A stretch of DNA of 64,000 nucleotides from Siderastrea siderea (taxonomy: Eukaryota; Cnidaria; Anthozoa; Scleractinia; Rhizangiidae): the NCBI GenBank assembly GCA_964030785.1, contig OZ034968.1, forward strand, positions 73,209,427 through 73,273,426, given 5' to 3'. The position numbers and the translations under genes are program-made. Positions 12,398 to 25,900 of this stretch are shown here, piece after piece. Position 1 is the stretch's first letter. Every line of letters begins with the position of its first letter. The notes under the pieces are model-generated. The model was not told the DNA's origin. It searched no databases and worked only from the letters and a program-made list of their open reading frames with translations.

Positions 12398-15300
12398 TCA
12401 AATGGTAAAGTTAGCCATAAGCAGCGGACAGTCTAGAAGAGGATAATCATAATCGTATAACAAAGTCACAGGCTCGGGTTCCTCCGGCGGCAAAGTCCCA
12501 ACAAACCCGAACTCTTTGAGCTTCCTGGTAGAATCCAGCTCCTCTTTCTCTCCATTCTCTTTCTTTTGGTAAATTCTTATGTTCAGTGTGCAGGGCCCCA
12601 ACTCCCGCTTGACAATCAGCGATATTCCATATATGGTAATGTTCGAAGGGACCTGCGCACTGATGTGTCCTGGCATCGAGGTGACTTCCTGGAAAGCTAT
12701 ACTGTTCAAGTCCAACATGATGTACCTGTACATGAGATAACAGATGGTCAGCGTGTAGCAAACAATGCATTTGCATGTTTGATTGGTCTCCTGTATGGGA
12801 GAGAGCAGTAGCGGCGGCGCCCTTGAAACGAACGGGCGCTCGCAGCTTCATTGCTCACGTAGCCATTGCGACTTACGTTTATCAAATCAATTTATACGAC
12901 TTGAAATAGTAAACAAAACAGTTAACTCGGAGTCGAACGCACTAAGGAAAAATTTTCGTGTTACAATTATCTTTTTAGTTAGATGAAAATACTATTCAAG
13001 AACTAAAAAGTAAGAAAAATCTCACCCTGAAACTTCTTCAGCGACAGGCTCCCACAGTCCCACATTGCAATTTGGGCAGGGCTGTAGCTGAGCGGAGGGT
13101 TCGTCGTAGTCCTCTACGTCAGCGGCCTTCCTGATAGCTCCAGTCCCCATTTTCAATCGACGGCTCAGCTTCTTAAATTCCCGATAATCGATCTGTTTGT
13201 CGCCATCTGAGTCCAGAGCCATTGCTATTATGTAGATTTCCACTTGAGTTGCTGGAGCTCCTTCAAAAACGATAAGCGGTGTTTAGAATAACAAATAGGG
13301 CGCAGTTAACGTGCTTGGCACGTATCGCGCGCGGGAACTGCGCTTGAGGTGAAATGCGCACGTGTAAAATGCGTGAAAAGCACGTTGCAAACGCGGCTTG
13401 CACACGCTTTATACCACGCGTTCTGCTAAGGACCATTTTCACCTGATATTTAACAAAAACGTGAATGGAGCCACGTATGAGTTAAGCACCTCTCTATTTC
13501 TGCGGCGTCCACTGAAAACAGCCTAGTTAATTGGAATGTTTTAGGCGAGCGTTTTTCACATGACGTCAGCATCGTCGGCGACCAAATTTCTATACAAGAA
13601 AAGGGTGACTTATTTCCCTGACTGTGAAAAAAAGTCTTCATTATTCTTAAATATTTTGATATCATTGTTTCTTTTTCGAAAATTGAAATCTCTCTCTGCG
13701 AAATTAACGGATTAGAGACTTCCGATTTACAGGTACAAACGGCAATTTGGGACTAATCGTACCAAGCAATAGTACCAACATTACAATATAACAAATTTTG
13801 GAGCATTTTGACATTTCGCGGTGGCTTCCTGCGGCAAAAAATGCCAAAATCTTAAAAGTATAAATTTTGTTAAATCCGCTCCGATGTAAATAGCTCTGAG
13901 TGACGTACGTCTTCCATCTCGCTCGCACGTCAGGCCCATACAGGCCCATCTCCTTGCCGCAAGTGTCACGGCCCTGAGAGAAAGAGTAGACTTCTCAAGA
14001 AATAAGCTCAAAGATTCAATTTAATTTTCTTGCACTGTCTTACAGAAGATACAGACTTTTAACTGTAATTCAAGCTTTACCTGTACAACTTCGGCTTGAA
14101 ACAATAAAACAATTTGAAGACAGCTCGCACGAGTTCAGCTGCCGACTATTAACATGTATTAAAAATAACTACGGGAAGAAAAGCGCTTTGTTGCTATCTT
14201 GTTCATCCTCGTACGAGTCATCAGTCACGGACCTCTAGATTTGTAGTTAGCTGAATAAAGCGTTTCATCGTTTCAGATGTTTCAAAATTGTAGTCTGTGC
14301 ACTAAATTATATGAGATCACTAAAACAAGCAAAGATTTGAAAATGCTTTAGAGCTTGTGTAAACGCTGTGTTCTAGGAGTATCATGAAGGTCTTGAACTC
14401 TGTCATCTCCATTTTTATCATCAGATGACTGATTCGTTGTTTTTCTTGTTTGTTGTTTTTGTTATTGTTGTAATATCGTCAGATATTTACTAACAGTTTA
14501 CCAACATTTGAACTCGGTTTTCTAACTTGTTCCAATAGATTCAGTAAAAGTTCACACTGAGAAACCAGTCATGTATGAAATGCAAATTACTTCCAATTAG
14601 TACTATTAGTGCCAAGGCCTGTAAATCGGAAATGTCTATTAAGATGTTGCGACAATTATAACAAGATAACAACTCTTCATAAAGTGCGTTGTATACACGC
14701 TTGTCAAATACGTTGTCATTCAATTACTTTTCGATTAGCGAGTACTCAAATCCATTTCACTTGACAAATATCAGCAATTGAGTTTGTTCCACTCTGTTTA
14801 CTTAATTTCATAGACGGAAACACATTCAAAATGCTTACCTAAATCTCTCATTCCATCTGCAAACTCTTCGTATGAAAGCCTACCGCTGTTGTCCGCATCA
14901 AATCTTCGGAAAAGATCTAGTATGCGACCATAGTTCGAGTTCACCCAGTTCAGCATGCGATCCTGAAAGTCGTGAAAGATCTCCTTGCAGGAAATTACCC
15001 TGCTAAGCTCTGATCGGGAAACTCCCTGTTAGTTAAAGTAGATGAAAAACTGTTAGCGATGTTTTTGAAAGTATTTGAAGTGTTTGTTTGTCTTGATTGG
15101 TCAGATAACGGATAGAAATATCGTGTTAGAAATAGCCTCAAGCATCCAGTTATCACAGCTTCGCTGATCGCGATATTTTCATATCATATCTACAGCCGGC
15201 ATCTGTTCAAACGGGAGTGCAAAACAGTTTTTCAGGCAAAGAATGCTTTGACCCGAAAAAACCTTAATATCGTTACTAGAAAAAAAAAGTGAAATTAAAA

Positions 15301-15496
15301 GTGTTTTATTAGTAGCAGCTAATGCGAACGATTTCAAGATCGGGTTCAGATTTCCCGTTGCTAAGATTTTCATAATTTTCATCAATGAAGCCTATCACAA
15401 GGTTATTGCCTGCTTTAGATGATGCAGTAAAGCGATCAAAGCATAACACGAAATTTTAATAAAGAAAAAAGAAAAAAATATTACCTTTTCAGCCAT
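12398..15496 (-). CDS. EF-hand calcium-binding protein of unknown family, 253 aa, 4 exons
   Basis: I do not recognise the family. Exons in order of translation: 15485-15496 (MAEK), 14839-15025, 13026-13260, 12398-12725. Phases agree and give 253 residues and a TGA at 12398-12400. The start is the first ATG before a good GTAA donor. Residues about 47-58 (DADNSGRLSYEE) and about 84-95 (DSDGDKQIDYRE) are two canonical 12-residue EF-hand loops with Asp at 1 and 3 and Glu at 12, so Ca2+ binding is likely. A CPNCNVGLWEP segment follows. The last exon encodes about 110 residues rich in beta-type patterns (TLNIRIYQKKENG, PVTLLYDYDYPLLDCP), possibly a ubiquitin-like or other small beta fold. No signal peptide or membrane segment is seen. 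A cytosolic Ca2+-responsive protein is an inference. The gene is convergent with ELP2. Confidence 0.85.
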
Positions 15497-16413
15497 CGCA
15501 CAACTGTAACTAGAGCGAATATTCAATTTTCAACAAACCGGGTTGCTGAAACATTGTCAAGGTGTTTGTCTCCTCATAATGTATTCATGCAGTTGATCAC
15601 ATTCAATATCATTATAGATATTCTGCGCGAAAAAAGGGTTTTAATTGTTGTGGTTTTCTTGCGTTACTATCGAGTTTTCTTGATCAAAAGATAATGTTGT
15701 GAAGCTGTTAATGAATCGAGGAAACGTATAGCGACCACCTACCGTAATTAGGCTGAAGTGGGAGTTTTGAGGATTGGTGATATGAATTTGAATAAATAAG
15801 CAACCTTTTTTGCAAAAACACCTGTCGAGAGTTTTTCTTTTCGCCTCTAAAAACAAAGGCATTTATATCATCTAAATGCTTGTTAGCTGTTGCAGTTTTA
15901 TTGCTCTGCATGACTGATTTTAAGAAGTGACGTCATTGTAAATGGTTTTTGTTTTGCTAATTTTTGCAAACCCGTCGAAGGAGATTCGCGTTTATAACGC
16001 ATTTTGTCTTATCATACATAACGTGCCGCGATTAAAAATCTTTCTTACGTAAAATTCCGCTTTTGCGTAGATGTTCCTCACTGCTTCGTTATTTTTCATA
16101 AAACTAATATGCTTACGTAAAATTAACTGCTGTTTGTAACAAAATAACAACCTGAAACCTGGCTATATTTTCGCGGTTATTCTTGCTAAACCGTTCTCGC
16201 GGGAACTGCGTGGCAAAACGGAGTTTTAGCAAGCGACACGCATAAGGCCCCTGCCAACATCACTTACATTCAACGTTGTTAAATCCAGCAAGTTAAATGC
16301 GGTCGGGAATCCTGGTGAATGGTGTTTTGAAAAATTATTCTGAAAGATGTTGTCTGATGTTGAACGGCGTTAAACAAAGTTTGATTGCCGTCAGACATTC
16401 GAACAACAAAGTT

Positions 16414-16819
16414 TAAAGGAGTTGTGTCATGGAATTTAGCGAAATTCAGCTTCTAGGACCTGGCCACCAAATTAAGCAAAACACGATAAAAATAACCACT
16501 TAAAACATGGACGAAAGGTTTAAATAACACAGCAAACACAAAGGAAGGCACATTTGGGCCAAACTAAAGAAGATTAACATGGATTGCAACTGGGGTTTTT
16601 GAAAAACTGTCAGGCTGAACAGTTTTCAAAGTTTATCTTTGTTGTTTGGTGATTTAAATATAACGCTCGGGATACTCATATTTTGTTTGTCACATTAAGC
16701 TGTTATTTTGTCATTTACAAGAAATTTCCTCGCTAACGTTAAGTTCCAGACCAAGTAAGGGCGAGTAATTTGAAAAATTAACCAAATTTGGCTGGACTGC
16801 CGTGACACAGCCCCTTTAA
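16414..16819. mobile_element. Possible MITE with about 18-bp terminal inverted repeats
   Basis: The left end AAAGGAGTTGTGTCATGG and the inverted right end AAAGGGGCTGTGTCACGG match over 15 of 18 positions. The interior of about 370 bp is non-coding. Flanks are TA-rich, so the target duplication cannot be fixed with certainty. It is a small non-autonomous DNA transposon by structure only. Confidence 0.55.
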
Positions 16820-19393
16820 TACATATACTACAACGTTAGCTAATGTTATAAGATGTTGGAATCCGTTTGACCGAGTGCTAAGAGAAAATTAAGTGCGCTG
16901 TTAAAATGCGTCCTGATCGCAAGTTATTTTAAGATGATTTCATCGAAATAGAAGGAATATTTAAAATTTTCTAAGACCTGGTCCAACTGGTAAATATGTC
17001 TAGAACATTTCAAAAATGCAACAAAAAATAGGGGTCACCGAGCTTGTTTTGGCACAACATGGATAGCCATTGATAGCAACTATACGACCAGCAAGGTTTT
17101 CCTGAGAAACCCTAGTAATCAGAAATGAGGACTAAAATTGCTCAAATTCATTGCTTGTATTGAAATATTGGAGCAATTCAATAAAATAGACATTTATCTT
17201 GCATTGTATACTATTTTAGTTGAACAGGAATTGAGGATATGAAAAAATTAAAGAATTTGCTGCGTGCGTAATTACATACTCTGCTGTACCTAAAGGCGCG
17301 TTCTTTTCGGCATTTAAATAAAAATATCTCAAAGCAGAATTTTTAACTTTTCTTGAAATAGCGATCTGTTTTACTCGACTGTGTGCTATTTGAACTTATG
17401 TATTAAAAATGGGGGTCACTGAGCAAATTTAGGAGAAAACGACCTGTTATTTCTCTGAACTGCTCAGCCTTCATAGAAAACCTATCACGTTCCGAAGGTG
17501 CGCGCACTCGTGCACGCGCTAATCAAGCAAAAAATGATGCGCAGAAAGGCTGCGCAATGCAATTGAAGGGAAACACCTTTAATAAAAGGATGGTTTCAAA
17601 ACAGATTACTGCTACAGCTTTTAAAATTCTTTTTATATGCATATAATGTAATGGTTCTGTCAGTGTTATGTTGTTATATCAAACGATGGATTCCCCCCCA
17701 AAATAAATAAATAAATAAATAAACGCAAACAAAATCTGAAAAACAAGCAAAAATGGATGTCAGAACTGCTGAGCAAAGTACTGGTGAATAACCAGGCAAA
17801 TATGAAGCAAAATGTCCAAGCTAGAAAGTTTCCTAAAAGTGGTTTTCACGCATCGATCAGTGATACAATTTGGACAGAAAGACATCCCATGACTTCGCCA
17901 GGCCTGGAAAGCAAATATCAATTTCCATGACTTTCCATGACTGTGTGAGCCCTGGAATAGTATATAGATAGTTGTGTTGAACTGACAAACAACACCAACA
18001 ACAAATTGTGATCCCATCAGTTTAACTGGATTATATTTCAAGTTTTAAATTTTCCTTAATATAAAATAAAACTAACAGATGTACTCCGATACCCTGGCCA
18101 ACTTTTGGAAAATTTACCATTAACAATACTGGGGAAACATTTCCATCAAATTATTTCCTTCCTACAAAAATAGCTTATTTAAATAGATTCAACGAAATAA
18201 CTAAATGTTAACTTTAAAAAATCTATCATTTTCTGTTACATAAGCTTTCAAAATTATATCACGACTGTTTTAAATAACTCATATGAACTAACTGATCCTC
18301 TTCGTCCCAGCTGGGACATAAGGCCGCAATCCTACGCCGCCACTGAACCCTGTCTTGTAAATAAGTTATATGCTATTCACTATGCATTGAGATTTCCGAA
18401 AAAAATTCGGTGGTTTATCGTTTTTTTATGTCAACAGTTTCTAGCCTTCTTTGCAGGCAACTCTAAGTTTGTAATCGTGGGCAACCATACATAGTCAAGG
18501 ACGCGGGTACCCTGAGGGCGATCAAGAAGCTCACAGTAAGCACGTGAGTTACATAATACTGGCTCTCCCAGCCTTTGCTCCCTGTCTCTATCAGTCTTTT
18601 CTCACCATTTCGCAAGCCAGAGGAATCCAACTGTTTGTTTTCTCAAATATTTAGAGATGCTTGCAAAGGAGGTTATACTGCGTCGTCGGTGCATACGAAC
18701 GTATAATCCTATATTTCCCTGTCATAAAATTATGACAGCCGATAACTGATCACCATTGAATAGCTGAATCTTACTTTTACTCTTTGAGAGCTTGGAAATA
18801 GTAAATAAATAATGAGGCAAGAATTACCTGAAATAACGTCACCTAGAAGTAACTAGGCTCCCAAAATTGACGGTTTTCATTTGAACTTCGTAAATTCAAC
18901 CAACTACGTATACTCTGGCCAATCAAAACACGCTCACAATGCTTTTTACAGCGCTTTTTTTAAAGTAACAAAACGTACGTATGAAGTGCATTGCATTCCC
19001 GGAGCATCCGTTTCTCAGCGAGTGGTTGGTGGAACGGAGGCTCTAATGACACGTAAAACAAACTAAGAAACGAAAAGACGAACAAATGAGCCAAGCAAAC
19101 GATGCAACGACAAGGAAAGTTGCGGAAAGTTATCTGAAACTACAACAAACTTCACTCGCTTAACCTCAAGTTCATATGAAATTAAATCTTGCAAGTTCAG
19201 CAACATAAAATGGTTGTAATTTTCTATGGTGCCAGCATAAATGTACATTGACATTACGTAAATTTTGTACAGTTTCAGGGAACAGCCGTTAAGATCTCAT
19301 ACAATTCATTTATAAAAGGCGTTCCTTTACTTTACTATTTTCGTACATGGTGTGAGAATGCACTGCACCTTCTTGCTTGTAAAAGCACGCAGG

Positions 19394-19839
19394 CTTGAAG
19401 TGCAACTTACCTCAAAATATTTTTTTGGGCTAAGATAAATCGCCGCTTTTAATAAATCTATAAATTTTGCCTTTTTTTCCTGGAAATTTGACTTTTATTG
19501 GGCTGTAAAAGTTGCTAAGACTTGTGGATATTTCATCCACGACCGAGCAAGTGAGGGGCATGGGTCTATTCCTGAAGTGACGTCACAAAGTGCTTTGCAT
19601 CGCTATTTTCAAAGAACTACCGCGATGCAAAACAGTTTGTGACGTCATTTCAGGAATAGACCCATGCCCCTACTTTCCCGATCATGAAACAAATGACGAC
19701 CAGTTTTCGTCACTTTATAGGCCCATTAAGAGTGGAATTTCCGAGAAAAATATTGAAAAAAGGGTCTAAAATATCTGAGACAGGTGCAGAGAATTGCCTA
19801 AGTGAAAAAAAAAAAATTGTGGTTAGGTGCACTTTCAAG
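19394..19839. mobile_element. Foldback MITE, copy 1 of a family also at 63025-63447
   Basis: The ends run CTTGAAGTGCAACTTACC and, inverted, CTTGAAAGTGCACCTAACC. The two halves are long inverted repeats. The central arms include GGGGCATGGGTCTATTCCTG and its inverse, next to a TGACGTCAC-type CRE-like octamer. No coding capacity. The second copy near the right end of the window shares termini and centre. Ends are less well matched than in copy 2, so this copy is probably older. Confidence 0.8.
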
Positions 19840-19905
19840 TAGCCGCCTTTCCTTCGCTCCCAAGGATTGGAGGGCTTAGAACAGGAAAACTGTTATCAAT
19901 AAAAG

Positions 19906-22900
19906 TTAAATTTCTTTCACCAGTTTGGTGGCGTCTGATTTAGACTGATTCGCTTTGTCAGATTTCTTTCGGAAAGACAACCTTGCAGGACCAAGACACG
20001 AAAAGAGATCTGATTTCTTCTTCTTCTTTCCTCCTCTCGCGTCCCTCAAATGGACATCCTCGCCAAAAGTCATCAAGTAATCACCATCAGTCTGCACATG
20101 ATCAGCATCATCCTGTAAAACTGCTGTACATTCTTCGTTGATAGAGGCGCCGTCTGGGTTACGTGATGTCAAAGGAATGCTGTCGTGTGAAAGTCGTTCC
20201 AGGATGCACTCGGAGTTTCTGTGCCAAGGATCTACAATGCCAGCTGAGTCGAGAAGTTCTTCCTGAGGTGCGGATTCGTCTTGCGGCCTAAGTAGAGAGA
20301 GATGAAAAGTTTGTCCCGTTGTACTTGACCCTCCACCGAAAAAATCGTATTTTTCTGGACATGAGCAGTTATGCACTTGATTGGTTCCCTGTTACGAGAC
20401 TATCTAATTTTATTTAATTCCCAATCTCAGTTATTGAATTTCAAGCTTTCTGATTGGTTCACCACACGCAAGTTATCAGCGAAAAACCCTGCTTTTTGCC
20501 TTATAAGGAAATTGGTTACCATGCTAAGCGTGGCGGCGTTCAAAAGGGTTCTCGTCACAAAACAAACGTTTTGTTCAGAAGAATGAGGAAAAAAGTTACA
20601 ACAGCAAAAATGACTGAAGTTGAAAATTTGACACAACAAATATTCCACTCGCGCCTGTTAGTTATGCGGTAATTATAGCCAACACGGTGCCTTGCTTATC
20701 CCCTCATATGCAACGCACATGCGTGATCAGGGAATAATTGTTAAATGTTCAATGCTCGCTCGTGGAGTAATTAGAGTACACTCAGCCCTTGGATGGCTAT
20801 GATTGGTTAACTGATACTAGACTATCAGAGCATATTCTGTCAGTGGAGAAGTCGCCCAAGCAACCAGGGAATACCACATCGATTAGTACATTAACTTCTT
20901 TGTGATCATTTTGGACTTTTACATATAACAACACTATTACTCCGCTCAATTTCGTTGTGCACGAAGTCATAGTCAGCTCTGAGTAACGCGCCTTGCTGGT
21001 TATAAGCCTATAAAAACGAGGTCACCTTCGTCTTACCTGACGGGTATTTCTTGTGTACTCGTCTGACATTCTTTATCACTGAGTCGTATCTTTACTGGAG
21101 GGTCTGTCACTACTGCAGCATCTAAACCAACAACACAAACACAGACAATGAGCCAGATCTCAACACTTTGCTTTTCCTAGATGAACGCATGGGAGGACAA
21201 ACAGTTCCGTCATTCCTGAACTAGTGCTTAAGAATTTTCCCGCGATTTTATCGAGTTCCCGGACAAGAAAGCAGAATTTTACTGTTTCATAAACTGTCAC
21301 GGTATTGACGGTTTATTTCCACGTCAGTCTGTCAGGACGAACCGTGACGAACGAGCTTCGTGTCCATTTACGAGAGGATCAGCTTACGGAAAGTCAAACA
21401 AATAAACGGGCAGGAGGCGTAGATAGGATGTTTGTAAACAGGGCCGACTAGACTTGCAATTACTACCAAAAGATGGATAAAAACAGAACAACATGTACTT
21501 ACCTTTTCTTATTCGTCTTCTCAGCGATCGTATTGGTTCAAGGTCTGTTTGAATCTTCCGATCAACCTAAAGATATTAACACAAAAAATAATGAAGTTAT
21601 GGTAAAGTGGTGATGGCGATGGTTATAGTAATAGACTCAGTACACAGCACATGCACACCTCGCATACGGCTTCAACACGGAGAACCAACCAACCAACCAA
21701 CCAACCAACCGAACAAACAAACAAACAAAAAACAACCAAATGAAATACAAAACTAAGAAGGAAACCTATTTCATTCCCCTTCTTACACAGTATGTGGCCA
21801 GTGAAAACACTTTTTTCTGCAATTTATGTACCTTTATGTTCAGTGAAAACACTTTTTTTCTGCAATTTATATACATGTTGTTTCAAACAACATGCACATA
21901 ACTTATGAAGTTTATAACGGTCTAAAGTTTCTCAACAGGCTTACGTCAAGATATATATTTCAGCCACTAAAATGAGTTAGTCCGGGACTGACTTTTACAA
22001 TAACAGGTATTTTTGAGCATCCTAATCTTACAGCCCGACAAAGTCGACATTTGAAACTGACTTATGATAATAATGATTTCTGGAATCTGTTTGGCCACGA
22101 GATTTACGCTTGCCACGAAACAAGTGGGCCCCAACAAAACATAACCAGGCATAACAGAAACATGAAAGGCAACCCACCTTTAAGGGGACATGAATAACTG
22201 TAGGTAACTCAGTCCTTGTTGATCGTTGGATCTTCTCCGTGTCTCGTCTGTTTTGTAAAACAAGTATACAACTCATCACTGTCTTGTTTACTAGTAACAG
22301 GTTCACTGCTTCCTCCAGCAGGGGTGGGGTGAGGTCCAGACCTTGTTCTTCTTCTACTGCGAGTTTGCTAAGATCTGCAATGTCAAACAGAAAACGATTT
22401 TTATGTCCACGTTTAGATTTTACGTTTACTGTGAGTCATGCTATGAATGAAATAACTGCATTTACTTTGCTGTGATTTTTCGGCGCTAAGAACAAAGAGT
22501 TGGTGAAAGAAAAAGAAGTCTGTTTACTGAACTAATCATTGACACATGAGCACATATATTCTCCTTTGTGGAGCAGAGAGGTTTCGCTACTCACAAACGC
22601 ACACGCATATTCCATGGGGCAGAGACCACTGATTTTAACCACTTACCGCCGCATATCCTACAGAGTAGCTTTTCTTTGACACCTTCAAATAAACGTCTCA
22701 TGGCACGCGACAACTCTGAAACAAAAAGAAGTAAGGAATGAATGAACGTACCCCGCTCCACGCTACTCCACAGGACCTAAGACGGTTCTTAACCTCAGCG
22801 TTTGTTCGAGAGCTTGGTTTATGGTAAAAATGGATCCCCTTCTGTTTTTAGAGGGTACATGAACAATAGATGCTCCCTTTAAGCTCTTTATTTCTAAAAA

Positions 22901-25900
22901 TACAAATCTGGTAAACTGATTTGCGGACCAAACATATCGCCTTGGGAGAACTGAATGAAAAATGAGCAGCACCACAGGAAACTACCAATTGATTTTGCTT
23001 AAAAAAGGCTTTCGTCCTAGCTGTTCAAAGCGCGATTACGATAATTCAGGATTTGTGTTTACACTGAATTCAAAATCTTATTTGAACCAGAGCGGCAAAT
23101 AACAGCTGTTCATTGGAAAATGGTCGAAATTCTCTCTGTGGTCCGACATAATGTCCTAAAGAAAGGACATCCGACCACATCTTTATTTTGTCTGACCCAG
23201 ATGCTGACTTAGCTGGACACATGTCCTTTCAAACAAAAAACAATTGCAGCCTTTACTTAGAATTAAAAAACCCCTGCAATATTCCCTTTTCCTTGAATTT
23301 TCCCGAGAGGCTTATGGGTTTCTTAGAACTGGATTAGCTCTTGGAAGGGTAACAATAATCACTGAAATACTATAACAAACCTCCTTCCCGAAGGAAAGGA
23401 ACCTCCACGCCAAAAACCTCAGAAAAGAAGTTGACCGTCTCAGAGTCCAGCTCGGTTTTCAGGCGGCACAAGTCATTTTCTAAGTGCACGACTTTATTCT
23501 TCACTGACTGAATCTCATCAGTCTCAGTACAGTCATTAAAAAACTCTAGATCCTCATCCTCTTCTTCTGCTAGAGGTACGCATGCGCTCGTGTTACACCG
23601 CTTGACAGGATAACTGTTTGCTCGACATCGTCCAGTGATATCGATTGGTTGGCTTCGTTTAACCCCACTTGAGGAGTGTTCAGAGTCGCTATGCTGACTG
23701 CTGCATCCGCTGTCATTAGGTCGATGACGGCACTGCGGGCTCAGCGGTTCGTCTTCCAAGAAAGATTCCATGCTTGAACTGGAAGTTCCGTCTTGCCCTC
23801 TTTGCTCTTCAGAGTCCACTGATGAAAAACTCTTCTTTGAATCGCATTGCAGCTCTAAGAACGAACTCTTTAACGGAAGGAGCGGAACCGAACCAGGTTT
23901 TTGCGATTCCCGGGAAAGCTTCGGGGATGGAGGAAACTGAAGAAGGTATAACTCACGTAAGGAATCGGTGCTTGTTAAAGAAAAGCGACTGTCTCCTCGC
24001 TGCCTGCCTCGTAAATTGTTCAATAATAATCCTCCCTTTTCTAAAACGCTCGAGCTAACAGAATGAATGACGTCATCCTCGTACTCTGCGCAGCCACTGT
24101 CACGTGACTGGGGATCGTGAACGCTGCAAGCTTGGGACAGATCCTGCATTTGATACAGCAGTTGTAGCGACATAATCTCAGCTAATAGAACATTATACAG
24201 CGTCTCTGTTTGATTTGTCCCAGGAGGCATTCGAGGAAAATCCGCTTCGTCGAACATTGCTGCAGTTTGCGTGTGTCGCTCGTGAGAAGGAGACTGGACT
24301 AAACGATTCTGTAACTCAATGATTCGTTGTTTTTCTTCTTCAAGTGATTTCTCAAGTTTTTCCTGTTCGAGTTGCTTTAGAATTTGTGACCGCCTTTTCT
24401 CATCCGCAAGCGCTTTCTCGTATTCTTCTTTCGTGCGCTGTTCTATCGCCCATGAGCGTCTCTTCTCTTCATCCAGCGCGTTCTGCAGGCGTCGTTTTTC
24501 TTGCTCTTCGCTGCTTAAGATTCGCTGCCGTTCTATGAGTAGTGCCGCTTCTAAAGAAGCATGGTGCATTCCTTCAAGAACACGTCGCTGGCCTCTCTCG
24601 TCAAATAGCGTTTTTGCTAGGCTCTCGTTTTCCTTCTGAAGGTTTTGAATCTAAGAAAAAAAGACAGCCTTTCATTGCCAACGACTTGCTAGAGTAAGCT
24701 ATGATTTTCTCTTATAACTTGCCACGCAACGCAATTGCTAGATAAGTTGTAAAAAAAACAATGTCTCTGTAACAAAAGCTCCTTACAACTTGACTCTCGG
24801 CAAGAAATTTCGAACAGAGTAAGTACAAATATCGTCTTGTTTTAACAAGCAAGATGCGCTTTCAGTTGAAGTGTAATTAAGCCTTGCTCACTTTTCCACT
24901 CAGGCTAAAAGTGATATTAAGGTCAATATAGTTGCGTTAAACTTAACTGTATTGAACGCTTTCAAAAACACTTAACAGTTTTTCTTCCGAAATAGGAGTG
25001 AACTAATTTCAATTTAAAACCAGGAAAAACCTGGGATAGACATATCGGGATAGACATATCATGGGAAAGGAAATCAAACATAACATCATAGAACTGTTTT
25101 AGTGCAATAATATATGTAAATTTAATACACCTGAGAAAAAAAACAACTCCAGATATTGATAAAGCTGTTTTCTCGACAGCGAAAGATACGAGACTATCGC
25201 CTGGAGGGTACTTGAAGAGGCTAGCCACGGCATTTCTCGGCTGTTCTTTACAAACAGTAACGAAACGATTTCCGGAAAAAAGATAACGTTTCCTCGTACA
25301 TTACGTTTAGTAAGTTTTGTTTTGACCTTTTGATACAACTGGCATAAACAATTCCAGCTCTAATACAAAAACACAAGTTTCATTTGTCCAAATGAGCCGT
25401 TTCCTCTCACAGCTCTGACCGGATCCCGTGTCTACTGTTTTTGCGAAAAAACAAATGTTCCGTTTCAGCTGCCATTTGCTTACAAATTCCTCATGAATAA
25501 GAATTCCGTTGGCTCGTGGAACAATCTTATCACTGGGAGGTGAAACGATCACACAAAAAGAAACCACGGGAGCAATGAAACAGCTTTGTGTGGTAAACCA
25601 TTTTTTCTTAACATTCGCATAAGTGAAAACGACAGAAAAACGTTTACTACAATTTAGTTGAAATTGATATCAATATCCGCTCAAGGGAATCAAAGTTTGA
25701 AAACTCGTCAATAGTTGCTCAGTGCTTTTCAAGGTAAACTTAAACTCTTAGGCAGCAAATTGTTAGATTATATACGCCATAAGTGAGTCCGACTATAAGA
25801 CAGAAATTGGCGGGCAACGTGAATTAAATTGTAAACACATGTCCGGCTGGAAGGTTGTTAAAAAGCTGCGTACTTTGCAAGTCGGTTCGGATTCCGTCAG

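Larger units (their letters stand above)
15497..19905. other. Intergenic region without a recognised gene
   Basis: Between the EF-hand gene's start codon and the kinesin's stop codon I see no exon with a recognisable protein. The stretch holds two miniature inverted-repeat elements (about 16414-16819 and 19394-19839, listed separately), an A-rich (AAAT)n stretch near 17700, and AT-rich sequence. The promoter of the EF-hand gene should lie just above 15496, but no core motif stands out. Confidence 0.5.

Noticed and set aside
12447..12851. 134-codon minus-strand frame overlapping the last exon of the EF-hand gene
   Set aside because: It is a shifted frame of the real exon 12398-12725, whose phase and splice site agree with the upstream exons.
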